Source of the DNA: Paenibacillus sp. PK3_47
GTDB taxonomy: Bacteria > Bacillota > Bacilli > Paenibacillales > Paenibacillaceae
Direction: 5' to 3'
Assembly (NCBI RefSeq): GCF_023520895.1
Contig: NZ_CP026029.1
Span: 5,642,001-5,706,000, forward strand
Length of the DNA: 64,000 bases
Position 1 is the stretch's first letter. Every line of letters starts with the position of its first letter. The notes beneath the pieces are model-generated. The model had not been told where the DNA came from. It saw only the letters and a list, made by a program, of their open reading frames with translations, and ran no database searches. A program made the translations under genes and the position numbers. Positions 43,150-50,978 of this stretch are shown piece by piece.

Positions 43150-43266
43150 CTGATAAAATTAATTTATGTATTCATAAAAAACAATAAATATGCAATATTG
43201 AAATAGAAGTTTATACTCCTAATATGATGTTCAAATCTTAACGGATTATAAAGGAGCAATTAGCAG

Positions 43267-44370
43267 ATGGCAAAGGTAACGGGATTGGAAGGCGTAGTAG
43301 CAGGAGAAACGGATATCGGTTTGGTGGATGGTGAGAAAGGTTTTTTGGTTTACCGGGGATATTGGGCAAAAGAGCTTGCCGTCAGTAAATGCTATGAAGA
43401 AGTGGCCTTTCTGCTGTGGAACGGGCGTTTGCCTTCACCAAAGGAGCTGGCACTGCTGAAGCAGGAAATGGCTGAGTCGAGAGCCTTGCCGGAGTATCTG
43501 AGGGGAATGATTGATCTGCTCCCGGCTTCAGTTCCGCTGATGCTCGTATTGCAAAGCGCTGTAGCTGCATTGGGGGTGCCGGAGAACGCATCCTGGCCGC
43601 CTACCCTTAAGCAGGCTGTACGCCTGACGGCTATTTTACCGGTCATTATTGCTTACAGGTACCGCAGACTGCAGGGACTGCCTGTTGTCGAGCCGCTGGC
43701 AGACCTGGGGCATGCCGCCAATTACCTCTATATGCTGACAGGAAAAGTTCCGGAGAACGCCCACGTGCAGGCGCTCAGCGCCTATCTGATTCTGTGTATG
43801 GAGCATGGTATGAATGCCTCGACATTTGCAGGACGTGTAGTGCTCTCTACAGAATCTGATATGTGTGCGGCAGTATGCGGTTCGATCGGGGCCATGAAGG
43901 GGCCGCTGCATGGCGGTGCTCCTTCGGAAGTCATCTCGATGCTGGAGGAGATCGGAACCAAGGAAAACGCAGAGCCATGGATCCGCAAAGTGCTGGATCA
44001 CAAGGGCAAAATTATGGGATTCGGCCACAGAATTTATAAAACCAAAGACCCGCGCGCAGAGGCTCTGCAGATTGCTACCCAGGAAATGATCGGTAAAGAT
44101 GAATCTTTTGACTTGGCTATTCATGTAGAGCATACAGCTATCCGGCTGCTGGAGGAGTATAAGCCGGGCCGCCGCCTGTTTACCAACGTGGAGTTTTATG
44201 CGGCTGCCATCCTGCGCGCACTTGAGCTTGACCCGGAAATTTTTACACCGACCTTCACTTCAGGCCGGATTGTCGGCTGGACCTCGCATATTCTGGAGCA
44301 GGCGGGGAGCAACCGCATCTTCCGGCCGCAATCTGTATATACCGGTCCGATGCCTGCTACCGGGATTTAG
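43267..44370 (+). CDS. Citrate/2-methylcitrate synthase
   Basis: A 367-residue citrate-synthase-fold enzyme condensing oxaloacetate with acetyl- or propionyl-CoA. Catalytic histidines are seen in CMEHGMNASTF and IMGFGHRIYKTKDPRAE, and the catalytic Asp region in NVEFYAAAILRAL. SIGAMKGPLHGGAPSE is the family signature. The length and AKVTGLEGVVAGET start fit the CitA/MmgD group; the choice between citrate and methylcitrate cannot be made from sequence. No prpB/prpD-like partner is adjacent. AAGGAG precedes the ATG. Confidence 0.88.
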   Translation: MAKVTGLEGVVAGETDIGLVDGEKGFLVYRGYWAKELAVSKCYEEVAFLLWNGRLPSPKELALLKQEMAESRALPEYLRGMIDLLPASVPLMLVLQSAVAALGVPENASWPPTLKQAVRLTAILPVIIAYRYRRLQGLPVVEPLADLGHAANYLYMLTGKVPENAHVQALSAYLILCMEHGMNASTFAGRVVLSTESDMCAAVCGSIGAMKGPLHGGAPSEVISMLEEIGTKENAEPWIRKVLDHKGKIMGFGHRIYKTKDPRAEALQIATQEMIGKDESFDLAIHVEHTAIRLLEEYKPGRRLFTNVEFYAAAILRALELDPEIFTPTFTSGRIVGWTSHILEQAGSNRIFRPQSVYTGPMPATGI

Positions 44371-44394
44371 CTCCAGGAAGTCTGACAGCATAAA

Positions 44395-44424
44395 ACATCC
44401 CCGGCCTTCAGCGGCCGGGGATGT
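44395..44424 (-). terminator. Terminator hairpin between citrate synthase and a convergent small gene
   Basis: ACATCCCCGGCC (44395-44406) with GGCCGGGGATGT (44413-44424), perfect 12-bp stem. The T run (TTTTATG) is on the minus-strand side. Confidence 0.7.
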
Positions 44425-44475
44425 CTGGAGGGGAATGGCAAGGAGCGGGCATGAGCGAGGTGCCCGCTCATTGCA

Positions 44476-44763
44476 TCAGAAATCCGAGGTTGCTACCTGG
44501 ATGGTGCCGAATACTGCACCGGCAGCTGTGCTGAGAAGCGCAGCAACCAGTATGGCGCTAATGGTAAGAGTAAGACTGTTGAGTGCAGGGATTTCATAAG
44601 AGACGGTTGGCGCATTGATCCGGTAAATAACAAGATTCACAGGGAAACCGGAGTTGTTATTCACAGTTACTGAAGCGTTGAGAATTCCATTCAGATTCTC
44701 GTAGTAGGATTTACCTACACTGGGTCCCAGATTGAAGAATTGTTCCGCTAACAAAATGGCCAT
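44476..44763 (-). CDS. Small hydrophobic protein, unknown
   Basis: A 95-residue protein with an exceptionally good ribosome site (AAAGGAGGT, seven bases before ATG), so it is probably well translated. The middle is beta-like and Asn-rich (ASVTVNNNSGFPVNLVIYRI), and the C-terminal half is a hydrophobic Ala-rich stretch (LTISAILVAALLSTAAGAVF). No signal peptide, Cys or known domain. It could be a self-assembling surface or spore-associated protein, but that is guesswork from composition. Single gene with its own terminator. Confidence 0.6.
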   Translation of the reverse strand: MAILLAEQFFNLGPSVGKSYYENLNGILNASVTVNNNSGFPVNLVIYRINAPTVSYEIPALNSLTLTISAILVAALLSTAAGAVFGTIQVATSDF

Positions 44764-44932
44764 TATTTTGACCTCCTTTCCGTTTGATAGAATATTATAT
44801 TCGGCAATTCTATAAATGCATTAATTAGCAGGTGTATTAGGAGATTCATACATTTTCATAGTTTAGAACAGGACATCCCAAATATGTTACACTAGAGTGT
44901 ATTCTAGTCAAATCGTAAGGAGAATGTCATCA

Positions 44933-45700
44933 ATGAAGCTGGTGTCCTGGAATGTAAACGGCTTAAGAGCCTGTGTGAATAAGGGGTTTAATGATTATTT
45001 TGCTGAAGCTGATGCGGATATCTTCTGTGTGCAGGAGACAAAGCTTCAGGAAGGGCAAATTGTGCTGGAGCATGGGGAAGAGTACTCTCAGTACTGGAAT
45101 TATGCTATTAAGAAGGGGTATTCGGGGACGGCGGTATTCACGAGGATCAAACCGCTGTCTGTGAGATACGGACTGGAGGAAGAGACGGAAGCCGAAGGGC
45201 GGATCATTACGCTGGAATTCGCTGACTTTTATCTGGTTAATGTATACACTCCGAATGCCAAACGCGACTTGACCCGGCTGGAGTACCGGTTGGAGTGGGA
45301 GGACCGCTTCCGTACCTATCTGCTGGAGCTGGACAAGCTGAAGCCGGTGATCGTCTGCGGTGACCTTAATGTGGCCCATCAGGAGATAGACCTGAAGAAT
45401 GCGAAGCCGAACCGCGGCAACTCCGGCTTTACCGATGAAGAGCGGGGCAAGATGACTGAACTGCTGGAATCCGGGTTCGTAGACACCTTCCGGCATTTCT
45501 ATCCCGACACTGAAGGGGCTTATACCTGGTGGTCTTATATGCCGAAGATCCGGGAGCGGAATGTCGGCTGGCGGATTGATTATTTTTTGGCCTCTTCGCG
45601 GCTGATTCCGAATCTGCTGGATGCCGGGATTGACTGTAACGTGCTGGGCAGCGACCATTGTCCTGTAGTTCTTAAGCTTAAGGATATGGAGCAGGCCTGA
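44933..45700 (+). CDS. exoA: Exodeoxyribonuclease III / AP endonuclease
   Basis: Metal-dependent endonuclease/exonuclease/phosphatase-fold enzyme (255 aa) that cleaves at abasic sites and trims 3' ends in base-excision repair. Motifs: KLVSWNVNGLRA, FCVQETKLQ (metal Glu), VIVCGDLNVAHQEIDLKN (Asp/Asn), GWRIDYFLAS and GSDHCPV (catalytic Asp-His). ATG 44933 follows AAGGAG by ten bases. Length matches B. subtilis ExoA (252 aa). Confidence 0.94.
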   Translation: MKLVSWNVNGLRACVNKGFNDYFAEADADIFCVQETKLQEGQIVLEHGEEYSQYWNYAIKKGYSGTAVFTRIKPLSVRYGLEEETEAEGRIITLEFADFYLVNVYTPNAKRDLTRLEYRLEWEDRFRTYLLELDKLKPVIVCGDLNVAHQEIDLKNAKPNRGNSGFTDEERGKMTELLESGFVDTFRHFYPDTEGAYTWWSYMPKIRERNVGWRIDYFLASSRLIPNLLDAGIDCNVLGSDHCPVVLKLKDMEQA

Positions 45701-45725
45701 TACAGACATTTGGATTGAAAATATT

Positions 45726-45766
45726 ACAAAGGCCGTGCTTCCCTGAAGGGAGGTACGGCCTTTGTC
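45726..45766 (+). terminator. Terminator of exoA
   Basis: ACAAAGGCCGT (45726-45736) with ACGGCCTTTGT (45755-45765), inner CTTCCCT/AGGGAGG pairing; T-rich afterwards. Confidence 0.8.
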
Positions 45767-45793
45767 TTGTCATGATGTGAAATAGATGGGGTT

Positions 45794-46948
45794 TTAATCA
45801 ACTTGATTTCTCATAGAATTAGAAGGCTGTCCGGTATAGTCTGCTAGTTCACGCTGCTTCTCCGGCCATGTGATTGCGTTTGTGGTCCCGCTGATCCGTT
45901 CATAGAACAGGACAGGGTCCCTTTTGAACACTTTAAGGGCAAGATGAATGCAGAAGATCATATCACAGATCAGCAGCAAGCCTGGAATCCCGGCTGTCCA
46001 TCCGCTGTCTAAATGGCCGGACCACGACGGATTTATAATAAGCGTATGTGCCCCCAGCCAGATGCCGTAGAGCAGAACATATCTGACGGTCAGACTCCAT
46101 AGTGTGGTACGGCCTTCAAGTCCGCTGATCCGGATCCGCACAATCCATTTGCCGAGCGTCCGCCCGCGGGTCACATAAGGGATGAGCACGAAATAAATAA
46201 AGGTGGAAATCCAATACGCACCGGGAAGCGAGAGGGAGTTGATCAGAAGGGCTCCTGTCACCCATACGAAAAAATCGGTCATAAAAGCGATGGCACGTCT
46301 GGTGTAGCTCACCTTTTTGGCGGATAAGTCTTCCCGGCTGTCCAGCTGGTCAATCTTCGGTAATAAACCGGAAATCCATAAGGCGATGCGGTACCCGATA
46401 ATCCCTCCGAGCGTGTTGGTAATAAGGTCATCGACATCGAAGATCCGGTAAGGGTGATCAAAATATCCATAAATTCCGGTAATCTGTGTAATCTCGAACA
46501 TGAGAGACAGCACAAAGGACAGAAGAATACACACTACCCAGCGTGTCTGGAAATAATAACCGAGGAAGATGCCGAAAGGTATGGTCAGAATCACATTAAA
46601 CACTGCCTGATAAAATGCAGGTTCACGCAGCAGTGTCAGATAAGAGGACGGTGTCTCCGGAAGAAGCCCCGCAGAATCCGCAATATCCTGAAGGAATTGC
46701 AGCGGAACAGGCTGAATCAGGTTGCCGGACAGCGGCAGATTATGCCGGGATGCCGGGAAAGGAAGCATAATCAGATAAAAAGCATTTAACAGGTAGAGCA
46801 GCAGCAGGTACAGAACCAGCGCTCTGATCTTGTTGATATAGCCGTGTCTCCGGTACTGCACAACAAGAAAAGGTAAAGTGAATACAAGTGCTGCTACAGG
46901 AAAAGACATAAACGCATAAGAGATAGGAAATAGATACGATTGAAACAT
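45794..46948 (-). CDS. VanZ-RDD fusion membrane protein
   Basis: A 384-residue polytopic membrane protein. The N-terminal half is VanZ-like (LVLYLLLLYLLNAFYLIML, NVILTIPFGIFLGYYF, LSLMFEITQITGIYGYFD, FDVDDLITNTLGGIIGY). The C-terminal part is an RDD domain (ARRAIAFMTDFFVWVTGALL-like RRAIAFMTD segment, then RGRTLGKWIVRIRI). VanZ proteins can lower teicoplanin binding, but most family members have no known role; RDD proteins are membrane proteins of unknown or transport function. Monocistronic, weak AGGTG ribosome site. Confidence 0.83.
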   Translation of the reverse strand: MFQSYLFPISYAFMSFPVAALVFTLPFLVVQYRRHGYINKIRALVLYLLLLYLLNAFYLIMLPFPASRHNLPLSGNLIQPVPLQFLQDIADSAGLLPETPSSYLTLLREPAFYQAVFNVILTIPFGIFLGYYFQTRWVVCILLSFVLSLMFEITQITGIYGYFDHPYRIFDVDDLITNTLGGIIGYRIALWISGLLPKIDQLDSREDLSAKKVSYTRRAIAFMTDFFVWVTGALLINSLSLPGAYWISTFIYFVLIPYVTRGRTLGKWIVRIRISGLEGRTTLWSLTVRYVLLYGIWLGAHTLIINPSWSGHLDSGWTAGIPGLLLICDMIFCIHLALKVFKRDPVLFYERISGTTNAITWPEKQRELADYTGQPSNSMRNQVD

Positions 46949-47159
46949 AATACACCTGCCGTAACATAGATAGTTTGTGCCTCAATTAAAAGTCAGTAAA
47001 AAGTCCCGCTGGCAGTTAGACGTTACTCCGGACCAAAAACCCTGCAGAAACCCGCCTTCCTCTCAAAACCTTCTTTATTATAGGAGTTAATGGAAATATC
47101 CTCAACTTATTTATTGGGCTCATCCGGCATACATATGTCTGTAGAGGAGCGTGAGGACT

Positions 47160-47507
47160 ATGGAAAAAAAGGTACAGCAGTACTACAAGCTTAAAGCGAA
47201 GCAGAAGGAGCTTGAAAAAGATCTGGCCGGGCTCAGGCAGGAAATTCTCGCCTATTGCAGTGACAGGGGAGAGAATGAAACCGTAATCAGCGGCTACAAG
47301 GTGAAGCTGGTGACCCAATCCCGCAAGGAATATGATGATGAAAAGCTGTACAACACCCTGGCTGACCCGGCGGTGTGGCGTCTTCTTTCCCGGGCCGATC
47401 CGGCGAAGATTGCAAGTCTTATCAAGCTGAATGTTCTGGCCGAGGATAAAATCCGGGACACCTACTCGGTGAAAAATGTTACGCTGCTGCAAGTAGACAA
47501 ACAATAG
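47160..47507 (+). CDS. Hypothetical coiled-coil protein, phage-like
   Basis: A 115-residue soluble protein. Residues 1-35 form a coiled coil (QYYKLKAKQKELEKDLAGL), followed by a small alpha/beta region (GYKVKLVTQSRKEYDDEKLY, DPAVWRLLSRADPAKI). The arrangement resembles small accessory proteins of phage replication modules, but I cannot name a family and no phage genes are near. GAGGAG lies ten bases before the ATG. Single gene. Confidence 0.55.
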   Translation: MEKKVQQYYKLKAKQKELEKDLAGLRQEILAYCSDRGENETVISGYKVKLVTQSRKEYDDEKLYNTLADPAVWRLLSRADPAKIASLIKLNVLAEDKIRDTYSVKNVTLLQVDKQ

Positions 47508-47640
47508 CCTATAATTCATGCAGAGGTCGTCTCTATTGGAGGCGGCCTCGCAACTGCGCCCGTTTTGCGTTAAAATAGCAGAAGCGGTTCAAAGCTGATC
47601 TGATAGAAATCATGCATTCAAGAATATGGAGGAAGTTGTC

Positions 47641-48873
47641 ATGAAAGATTTCGAGATAATACTTGAGAAGTATGCGGAGCTCGTTGTTAAAGTAGGGGTA
47701 AATGTGCAGCCTGGACAAGTGCTGATGGTCCATTCCCCGCTGGAAACTGTAGAGTTAACCCGCCTGATCGTAAGTAAAGCCTATGAGGCTGGAGCTAAAT
47801 ATGTCATGGTTGAATGGGATGATGAGAAAATTACCCGTATCCGCTATGAAAAAGCCCCTGAAGAGTCCTTCAGCTATTACCCGCAGTGGCATGCCGATAT
47901 GCTGGAGGGCTTTGCTGAAGAGGGCGGCGCGGTGTTACATATTAAAGTACCTGACCCGGAGCTGTTCCGCGGAATTGATTCTAGTAAAGTATCCACGGCG
48001 GTAAAAGCTGCTGCGGTGGCCCGGAAGAAGTATCAGCATTACACCCGCAATAACAAAATCAGCTGGTCGCTGATCAAGGCCCCGACCCGGGCCTGGGCGG
48101 ACAAGGTATTCGCTGATCTTCCGGAAGAAGAACGTGTAGAAGCGATGTGGGAAGCAGTATTCCAAATGACCCGCGCCTTTGCCGAAGATCCGGTGGCCGC
48201 CTGGCGCGGGCATATCGCAGATCTCAAGCAGAGCCAGGACCGGATGAATGCCAAACGCTACAAGAGCCTGCATTACCGTGCTCCGGGAACGGATCTGCGC
48301 GTGGAGCTGCCGGAAGGCCATTTGTGGCGCGGAGGCGGCGGTGAGAATGAAAGCGGGGTATATTTTGTAGCCAATATGCCGACTGAAGAAATTTACACCA
48401 TGCCGCTCCGCACAGGTGTCAACGGTACGGTATCCAGCACACTTCCGCTTAACCTGAACGGCCGGCTGGTGGACGGCATTACGTTTACTTTTACAGACGG
48501 TAAAGTGACGGCTTATGATGCCGCATCCGGACGGGAGCATCTCACTTCGCTGCTGGAAACGGATGAAGGGGCTTCGTATCTGGGTGAAATGGCACTCGTG
48601 CCGCATGATTCGCCAATCTCCCGCCTGAACCGTGTGTTTTATAATACCGGTATTGACGAGAATGCCTCCTGCCATTTCGCGCTGGGCAGTGCCTATCCTT
48701 CAAATATTGAAGGCGGGGTAGGAATGAGCAGCGAAGAGCTGCTGAAGAGGGGCGCTAACGTAAGCCTGACGCATGTCGATTTCATGATCGGCTCCGCAGA
48801 GCTGGATATTGACGGAGAACTGGCCGATGGCACCATCGAACCGGTATTCCGTCAGGGGAATTGGGTGCTGTAG
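47641..48873 (+). CDS. ampS: M29-family aminopeptidase
   Basis: Metal-dependent (thermophilic-type) aminopeptidase, 410 residues, that removes N-terminal residues from peptides. Family features: NVQPGQVLMVHSPLETVELTRL at the N-terminus and metal-site regions PEGHLWRGGGGENESGVYF, NMPTEEIYTMPLR, NASCHFALGSAYP and SLTHVDFMIGSAELDIDG (Glu, His, Asp ligands). ATG 47641 with GGAGG seven bases before it is preferred to ATG 47626. Length agrees with B. subtilis AmpS (about 410 aa). Confidence 0.9.
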   Translation: MKDFEIILEKYAELVVKVGVNVQPGQVLMVHSPLETVELTRLIVSKAYEAGAKYVMVEWDDEKITRIRYEKAPEESFSYYPQWHADMLEGFAEEGGAVLHIKVPDPELFRGIDSSKVSTAVKAAAVARKKYQHYTRNNKISWSLIKAPTRAWADKVFADLPEEERVEAMWEAVFQMTRAFAEDPVAAWRGHIADLKQSQDRMNAKRYKSLHYRAPGTDLRVELPEGHLWRGGGGENESGVYFVANMPTEEIYTMPLRTGVNGTVSSTLPLNLNGRLVDGITFTFTDGKVTAYDAASGREHLTSLLETDEGASYLGEMALVPHDSPISRLNRVFYNTGIDENASCHFALGSAYPSNIEGGVGMSSEELLKRGANVSLTHVDFMIGSAELDIDGELADGTIEPVFRQGNWVL

Positions 48874-48904
48874 GCGGATACAGATGTAACTTTAACAGCA
48901 GTTT

Positions 48905-48933
48905 GAGCCGTCCCTCGGGGCGGCTCTTTGCTT
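48905..48933 (+). terminator. Terminator of the M29 aminopeptidase gene
   Basis: GAGCCGTCCC-TC-GGGGCGGCTC hairpin (one T-G position) followed by TTTGCTT. Confidence 0.75.
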
Positions 48934-48972
48934 ATGGTCTTGCCAGTAAATGTTCCTCTTTGCAGAGGCCGA

Positions 48973-49308
48973 TTGTACTCGGTTTTTCGAGTATAATTGG
49001 CCCGAATCCCTCCGCGGGTGTCCAAATGTACTCGATTTTTCGAGTACAATTGTCTCGTTCCCCTTTGCGGTGGCCCAATGTACCCGGTTTTTCGAGTACA
49101 ATTGTCTCGTTCCCCTTTGCGGTGGCCCAATGTACTCGATTTTTCGAGTATAATTGGTCCGAATCCCTCCGAGGTGGCCCAATGTACTCAGTTTTTCGAG
49201 TACAATTGGTCCGTTCCACTCCGCGGTGACCAAATGTACTCGGTTTTTCGAGTACAATTGGTCCGTTTCCCTCCGCGGTGACCAAATGTACTCGGTTTTT
49301 CGAGTACA
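48973..49308. repeat. Seven-copy 52-bp tandem hairpin repeat
   Basis: TGTACTCG-(A/G)TTTT-TCGAGTACA-like hairpins begin at 48974, 49027, 49079, 49131, 49183, 49235 and 49287, i.e. 53 then five times 52 bp. The intervening 30 bases are also conserved (ATTG(G/T)(C/T)C.CG...CC.CCG(C/A)GGTG.CCAA), so this is a true tandem duplication, not a CRISPR array. Since 52 is not a multiple of three, the open frames across it cycle through frames and are not genes. It lies between an aminopeptidase gene and a decayed gene. Confidence 0.93.
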
Positions 49309-49320
49309 ATTAGCAAATCA

Positions 49321-50027
49321 ATGTTTCGAAAAATAAAGCCATTTAGGCCCTTACCCAGAACAGGAAATCTACAGTGTCGTCAGGGCACGGCTTCTGCATT
49401 CCAGTATCGGCCGCGAGTTTCAGAACAGCGGGGCATAGGAGCCCACCAGTTGGTCGATGGTCAGGATAATTATCATAAAAGGTACGGCCGGGGCCACGTG
49501 ATGCTGGACAGAAGCCAGCCTTTTCCCGCTCAGCTGGCCGCTGAATTCCGGATAGCATCTGTCGATCCCGGCAAAATGGAAGACCCCAAGACCGGAACCA
49601 TTATCGGTGACATGCATTACTCGCCGAATCTGGAGATCAGCTTCACACTGGATGGGAAGTTCAAGGAAGCAGCAACAAGGGGGTGTATCCGGACCAAACG
49701 TTTGAGCTGGATGGCCATGAGGTGGTGCTGACTGAGGTTGAACTGTCTCCACTGCTGATTACAGCAACGGTTACCTTAAAGAATCCTTCCGGATACCAGC
49801 GCGAGGCAGGCCATGAGATTTTGGACAGCAATTACACGGCAGAGATTGTAGCGGAGACCAAAGCAGGGAACCGGCCTCTCCCGGCCTCTTTTGGTGAGGG
49901 CATGAAAGACAGTTTCAAAAAAATGTTCAGCAGCAATATGCTGGATCATCCAGAATCTCTCGACTTGGTCTTTAAAACCGGAACCGGAACTAACGAAGAA
50001 GAGATCAGGATAGAAATTCTGAATTAG
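49321..50027 (+). pseudogene. Frame-shifted remnant of a DUF4179/DUF5643-like protein
   Basis: Two open stretches in different frames make one domain: 49321-49675 ends ...PNLEISFTLDGKFKEAATRG, and from 49683 YPDQTFELDGHEVVLTEVEL continues to LDLVFKTGTG. Adding one G to the run of five G at 49679-49683 would join them without a gap. The upstream part has further frame loss (another frame gives EIYSVVRARLLHSSIGREFQ before a stop), and no start or TM segment remains. The beta-strand pattern resembles the C-terminal part of anti-sigma-like DUF4179 proteins; that assignment is tentative. A sequencing error at the G run is possible. Confidence 0.6.
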
Positions 50028-50041
50028 GACAGGACTAGCAA

Positions 50042-50056
50042 TGATAACGATTATCA
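50042..50056. promoter_or_regulatory. Fur box
   Basis: TGATAACGATTATCA matches the 7-1-7 Fur consensus TGATAATnATTATCA with one mismatch. It lies about 90 bases before the heme monooxygenase gene, and TAGAAT (50059-50064) just downstream could be the -10 it covers. The fur gene is in this window. Confidence 0.82.
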
Positions 50057-50148
50057 ATTAGAATAGAAGGGGATGATTTACTTTAAATACTATGCCTAAC
50101 AGGGGTTGCAGAATAATTACAGCTTCGGGCACTCAGGAGGAATGAACA

Positions 50149-50484
50149 GTGTTTGTGCAGACGAGATCCATCGTTGTAGAAAAAGGGAACAGCGGCAAGG
50201 TTATTGAGCGGTTCAGCGCACCGGGTGTTTTGGAAGAAATGCCGGGACTGATCGACATTAGTGTAGCTTTGAATAAGAAGAGCAAGGAATCCGAGGAAGT
50301 GTTAATCCTGATCCGCTGGGAATCGGAGGAGGCCTGGAAGAACTGGGAGAAAAGTGACGCTCATATTCAGGGGCACAAGAACAGCAGAGGCCAGGAGAAA
50401 CCGGAGTTTATTCTAAGCACAACGGTCAATATGTATGAAGTGCAGACGATAAAAGAAGGCAAGGTCTACGGCCGGCAGGTATAG
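50149..50484 (+). CDS. Heme-degrading monooxygenase, IsdG/HmoA-like
   Basis: A 111-residue dimeric alpha/beta-barrel (ABM) protein that opens heme to release iron. It begins MFVQTRSIVVEKGNSGKVIERF and has the family core IRWESEEAWKNWEKSDAHI with the conserved Trp and His. The start is GTG at 50149, eight bases after AGGAGG; an ATG at 50142 is out of frame. A near-perfect Fur box upstream predicts expression under iron limitation, which agrees with the function. No heme importer genes are adjacent. Confidence 0.87.
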   Translation: MFVQTRSIVVEKGNSGKVIERFSAPGVLEEMPGLIDISVALNKKSKESEEVLILIRWESEEAWKNWEKSDAHIQGHKNSRGQEKPEFILSTTVNMYEVQTIKEGKVYGRQV

Positions 50485-50546
50485 CGGCATCATTGCCTGA
50501 CACGCGGTTACCGGAAGTAAGCTGCAATAAATGCATTCACCCGAAG

Positions 50547-50579
50547 AGGCCCCGGGATTCATTTCCAGGTGCCTTTTTA
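50547..50579 (+). terminator. Terminator after the heme monooxygenase gene
   Basis: AGGC...GGGA pairs with TTCC...GCCT with internal mismatches, followed by five T residues. Confidence 0.5.
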
Positions 50580-50682
50580 GTATGCATTTTCCAATCAGGG
50601 AAGTCAGCTGGATAAAATATATACAGTTACTTACAATTAGTGATTTTACTGGACGCAAAAAAGATTTTTTTAGCATGGAGAC

Positions 50683-50711
50683 TTGAAATCGTTAACATCT
50701 AGCACTATAAT
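50683..50711 (+). promoter_or_regulatory. Promoter of the beta-1,2-glucooligosaccharide importer operon
   Basis: TTGAAA (50683-50688), 17-base spacer, TATAAT (50706-50711). The 5' leader would be about 260 bases long and contains no supported gene. Confidence 0.75.
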
Positions 50712-50718
50712 ACATTTA

Positions 50719-50732
50719 TCGAAACGATTCGA
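50719..50732. promoter_or_regulatory. LacI-type operator O1
   Basis: TCGAAACGATTCGA, near-perfect 14-bp palindrome with a central CG, placed at the expected transcription start. Confidence 0.75.
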
Positions 50733-50900
50733 GTTAATGGTATTTAAAAAGCCAAACTCTTTCGGAATATTAGATACTATTGTCGAGAAAATGTTGAAAA
50801 GTAGTTTCTTAGCGCTATGAATCGCCTGCAAAAGCCTTTTGAGTCTATGAAAACGTACTTATTTCTAACATGAGTGCTCGAAATTTTTTTTCGAATATAA

Positions 50901-50914
50901 TCGAAACGTTTCGA
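50901..50914. promoter_or_regulatory. LacI-type operator O2
   Basis: TCGAAACGTTTCGA, perfect 14-bp palindrome, 182 bp from O1, next to a second TATAAT (50896-50901). Two sites at this distance would allow looping or a second controlled promoter. Confidence 0.8.
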
Positions 50915-50978
50915 AGAAAGGGCTTCAAACATATTATTTATGAGCTTGGCTCACACTAAAACCAGGGGTGACAGAAGA

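Noticed and set aside
48973..49308. CRISPR array
   Set aside because: The sequence between hairpins is conserved from unit to unit, the unit is a tandem duplication, and no cas gene is nearby.
48861..49336. Several overlapping open frames on both strands with repeated peptides such as FRVQLSRSPL or YSKNRVH
   Set aside because: They are read-through translations of the 52-bp tandem repeat; because 52 is not a multiple of three the same peptide appears in rotating frames, and none has a ribosome site.
50719..50914. CcpA cre sites
   Set aside because: The palindromes TCGAAACGATTCGA and TCGAAACGTTTCGA do not fit TGWAANCGNTNWCA well, whereas a local LacI gene offers a simpler explanation; dual control is not excluded.
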